Below, piece after piece: positions 60,483-64,000 of a DNA stretch of 64,000 nucleotides. Numbering within the stretch: position 1 is the stretch's first letter; every line of letters starts with the position of its first letter. The notes below the pieces were generated by a model. It saw nothing but the letters and a program-made list of their open reading frames with translations, had not been told where the DNA came from and did not search any database. Source of the stretch: Zychaea mexicana (Eukaryota > Mucoromycota > Mucoromycetes > Mucorales > Lichtheimiaceae); contig NW_026516717.1 of the NCBI RefSeq assembly GCF_025766255.1, positions 186,001 to 250,000 of the forward strand, given 5' to 3'. The translations under genes and the position numbers were made by a program.

Positions 60483-63400
60483 TAAAACACTTGTCTTTCT
60501 CCATAACATTTATAAGCTATCCCTCAACTCCAGCCCCACACTCTCAGACACAGACACACATCTAGCCCACTCTTCAGGATTGTTATATATATATATGTAT
60601 GTTATTTAGTATTTTTCTCTTTGTTTCATCGGCTCTTTTCTCTTATATACACTTTTACTGTAGCAAACCCCACTCGTCACAACAACACTTCATATTGCAC
60701 TACTAGTACCATAACCACTTCTACTCCCCCAAAGCAGCATTTTGTTCAACTAGTTCTCTTTACACACACACACACTCTCTCTCTCTCTTTTTTTTAGTAT
60801 GTAGTCTTCTTTTCTTAAAACCTTGTATATGTTATTATTATGAAAATAATATAGTTCACCGCCATCATAGCTATGACGTCATGCACAACCAGGAAATATC
60901 ATTATCTTGAGGCACATTACTTTCTTGTGGAATGCAACGTGGTCCTCCTCGTCTACTATTTTGTAAGCTCCTCCACCGCCAAAAATGATAATCTCATTTG
61001 TTTCACACTCCTAGTGCACAAATAGTCCATTAATCAGTTTTGCCGCTTCTCCGGTCCGAACCTCTGGATTGTGCCACGCTCATGTGCGTATGTGTGGGAG
61101 ACATTCATACAGATGAACGTTTGATGGAACCGTATCAAGTACTAGTTACCTATCACCAAAGTTCAAGGTGTCAGCATCATTGCCTGCTTGTTCTTCTTTT
61201 TTCCCTCTCCAAGCAGATGAGAGAGGTTTACTGTTAATCTGCAATGATGCATATAGAGCTCTGTTATTTTTATAATTGCGAGAGCGGCATGGAAATTCAG
61301 CTAATTGCCAAGGTTTTACCGTACATTTAAATGCATTTGACACAGTTATTAGTGTCTTAATCCAGGTTATCCCTAGCATGATAGTAAGGTAATTGTACTT
61401 CTTTGCATGACTCACCCTGCGGCTGCAGCTGCTTCAGCCGATTGTGGTTATGTTAAAGTGTCATCGGAATTGAATGTAAGGCTGACGTTGTTCTATTCAC
61501 TCGAATGTTGCGGTTAATGGTTTTGTTATGTATCAGTATTATTCATTTTTTTCTGTTTTTTTAATCCAGTAAAAGTACTTTGAATGCGTTGTCGCAGACG
61601 AAGTAGGTCCATTATTGGATCAGCAACAACAACGGATGAGAAGGGGGGAAAGGGAGAGACGTGATTATGAACTCTTAGATAGCATAGTATTACACACTAA
61701 TAACACGGGTACTGATACGTTTACACAGCAAAAACGCACAACTCTCCCTGTCTCCTTTTTAACTTACGTACTACGTTTGACGGCATAAATAATGAATTCC
61801 AGAACTCAGGTTCTGTGCTATCATCAGAAAAGGAACGAAGCGTTTTGAGATGTGTTACACACACACTATGTGACCATGTATCCGTTAAAGAAAGATATCG
61901 TTGTGGGTGTGTCTTTTTTAATCCTTTTGTTCGCTCGATAGTAAATGCATGCAATATGTATATAATGTACAATAGTGGAAAAAGAATGGTAAAGTGAATA
62001 ATAGACACATACTTGGTCAGACACACTGTCAGTACCACCTAGCACTCCTTGAGATCAAATTGCTATCATGAACATAACAACGAGAATACAATGCAAACAT
62101 GCATTTCTTCTGGAACATCACGAGTTACTACAGCGTATTACTAGCTATTCCGAGATTGTTAATATGTAGTAAGTTCAAGCTGTTCATGTAAATGATGAAC
62201 TTCACGTCACAGTAGACTAGTAGGTCCATAACGAATATGAAACAAAACTGCGCTGATCATGATGATGATGGTGGTGTGGTTGCTCCCCACAATGGAACTT
62301 TAATATACCGGGATAGCAGTAACAACATGTTGTGCTACGATCATTTTCTATTACACTATCATCGACATATCAACCGCGGGGTCGTTGACATATATATTCA
62401 TGATACGTAGCACTTGGGCGCAAGGAAAGTTCTTTTCCCGAAACAGGCAGGAGAATCATTGCTTTCCATTTCAAGGTTCTACGCGCACGCACTCTTCTTC
62501 CTCGGCTTCAATTGATGTATTGGCATTTACGCGCGTAAAAGCAGAAGCAAACTCTAAAAATTAAAAGCAACATAAAGCCTCTATTTGTTGCCACCTTTTT
62601 AAGAACACCATCGTATTACGTACGGCATTATTTATTTTGAATCCAGGAATGTATGCATGTATTATGCATAACGAACAAACGTCGTTTTCATAAACACTTT
62701 GAGAATATGCAAGTAATAATAGCACGATAGTATATACTTTGAATTGTAAAGAAAGAATGAAGTGATGACCAGCTTTCTATTTGAGATGTCAAAGAGAAGT
62801 TGGATGATTATATGCTATATAAGCAAAAGCGGCACACTTTCTGAGAGAGCAGGGTAACAAAAGTACAGCGGCTGGCGTTATTAGAGCTGGGGTAAATATA
62901 CCATGTCATTTTAAGAGGTAATTCCATCTGGCAACTAGGGCGCAGCGATAAATAGAAGTTCCGGAAAATCCAAAAAACGTGTAGTTGCTCATGCTATTCA
63001 AGAAAGTATATATATCTAACATTTGGTATGCAATACGTGATAGCAATTACGTGAATACTAGAAACATAATATAATCGACGTAAAGCGATTAACGTCATAT
63101 GAATATATGATCAATATACGAACACTGTGCTTATGATGCTGGTGTAAATGGTATGGTGTGCTTGAACCCGCCTTACAATAGGATGTTGGTGACAGCTCAC
63201 ACCAAGAACCCAAAAAATGTATCGTGTTGAGGCTGAATTCATGTAATCTACAGCAAAGAAATACTTCTTCTCATGCTTTCCAATTTTGGCCGCTAACCCC
63301 GAACAATGCCATGCGTCTTTCAGCACTTGAACTTTCTCAAGGGAGATACCATAGCAGCTACCACTGTTTTAACTGAAAGTAGAGGTAGTAGCAGTAGGTA

Positions 63401-64000
63401 GAGATAGATTTCTTTTTCTTTGCTCTTCACCTTATACACCCGTTTCATCACACAAAAGGCCCGCGTCAAAGTGGAACCCGTACCACGTTGAGAGAGGATG
63501 ATGTTGTCTCGAATTGTCCTATCATCAGTTGGACATGTCGACGTTCTTCCCTCGCACACGCACACACGCACACACCAATTACACAAATTAAAATGCATGA
63601 TTTGTGTATCTTTCGTTACATGCGACAACAACAACAGCAAGATGATAACGTTACCTTGGTTCGATTTCTTAGGTTGTCGAGAAAGCAAAGCAAAAAGCGC
63701 GCAGGCTTGTTTGATTGTTATGAGAAGACATGTGTGTGCTTCTCAATGCTATAAAAAGTTTCTGTTCTGCTGACCTTGTCTGTTCTCATTACAATAATGT
63801 GGAGGCAAATAAAAACTGACTGTAGTTCTCCTACAAAAAAAAATTCTCATTACAATAAAAGAAATTGTGTGGCTAGAAAAAAGAGAACGCCCGACCTGTT
63901 AGTTTATAATCCTATTTTCATGTTATAAACTTTTCTTGTGTATGCGTCTTACGCCAAGCGCGCCGTCGTTGTTGATAAAATGTCATCTTGTATTCTCTTG
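60483..64000. other. 3.5 kb without a supported gene
   Basis: 3' flank of the zinc-finger gene (CT-rich, CA repeats to about 60790), then AT-rich DNA. Frames up to 120 codons (63688-63320 minus, 62038-61721 minus) lack motifs and contain microsatellite translations. No tRNA or other RNA recognised, and no gene start visible at the right edge. Confidence 0.4.

Overview
The window looks like nuclear DNA of a filamentous fungus, most likely an early-diverging Mucoromycota (Mucorales-like) species. The evidence is short GT-AG introns (mostly about 55-140 nt) in most conserved genes, AT-rich intergenic DNA full of microsatellites, a fungal PDR-type ABC transporter, a YGL114W-like OPT transporter, cytosolic RPS18 and a class 1A dihydroorotate dehydrogenase. 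The genus cannot be fixed from this sequence alone. Exon maps were built by hand from splice signals, reading phase and family similarity.

Layout. 1-1100 is low-complexity DNA with three different tandem repeats. 2657-3300 (-) is a dead inosine triphosphatase (HAM1) copy. 3546-6380 (-) is a nine-exon OPT transporter and 6573-8465 (-) a SET/MYND protein. After a gene-poor stretch, 11663-16674 (+) is a complete 1459-aa PDR transporter. 16.7-23.2 kb is gene-poor, with a possible 45-aa SMP-like protein and an unresolved small gene. 23207-25038 (+) is an auxin-efflux/ECM3-like carrier, converging on an 818-aa coiled-coil gene (25623-28669, -). Next come a lipid kinase (29122-30645, -) and a secreted helical protein (31247-32696, +).

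32.7-47 kb is the accessory part. It has two diverged copies of a block of about 1 kb (34855-35868 and 41765-43425), each carrying a 40-codon gene for a single C2H2 zinc finger behind a 5'-UTR intron. Between and after them lie a decayed Q/N-rich gene, a membrane protein with octapeptide repeats, and a pogo-like transposon remnant (44267-45227) inserted into an already broken reading frame. An orphan 217-aa gene follows.

47-60.5 kb is conserved again: RPS18 (47204-48186, +), intronless class 1A DHODH (49991-50929, -), a nine-exon seven-helix receptor-like protein (51695-54067, -), an ACAD10/11-type APH kinase with a 12-nt microexon (55625-57569, +) and a four-finger C2H2 protein (59092-60482, +). 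60.5-64 kb shows no gene I can support.

The genes form no operon-like pathway; neighbours look functionally unrelated, as is usual in fungal chromosomes. The most novel-looking element is the duplicated zinc-finger microprotein locus.
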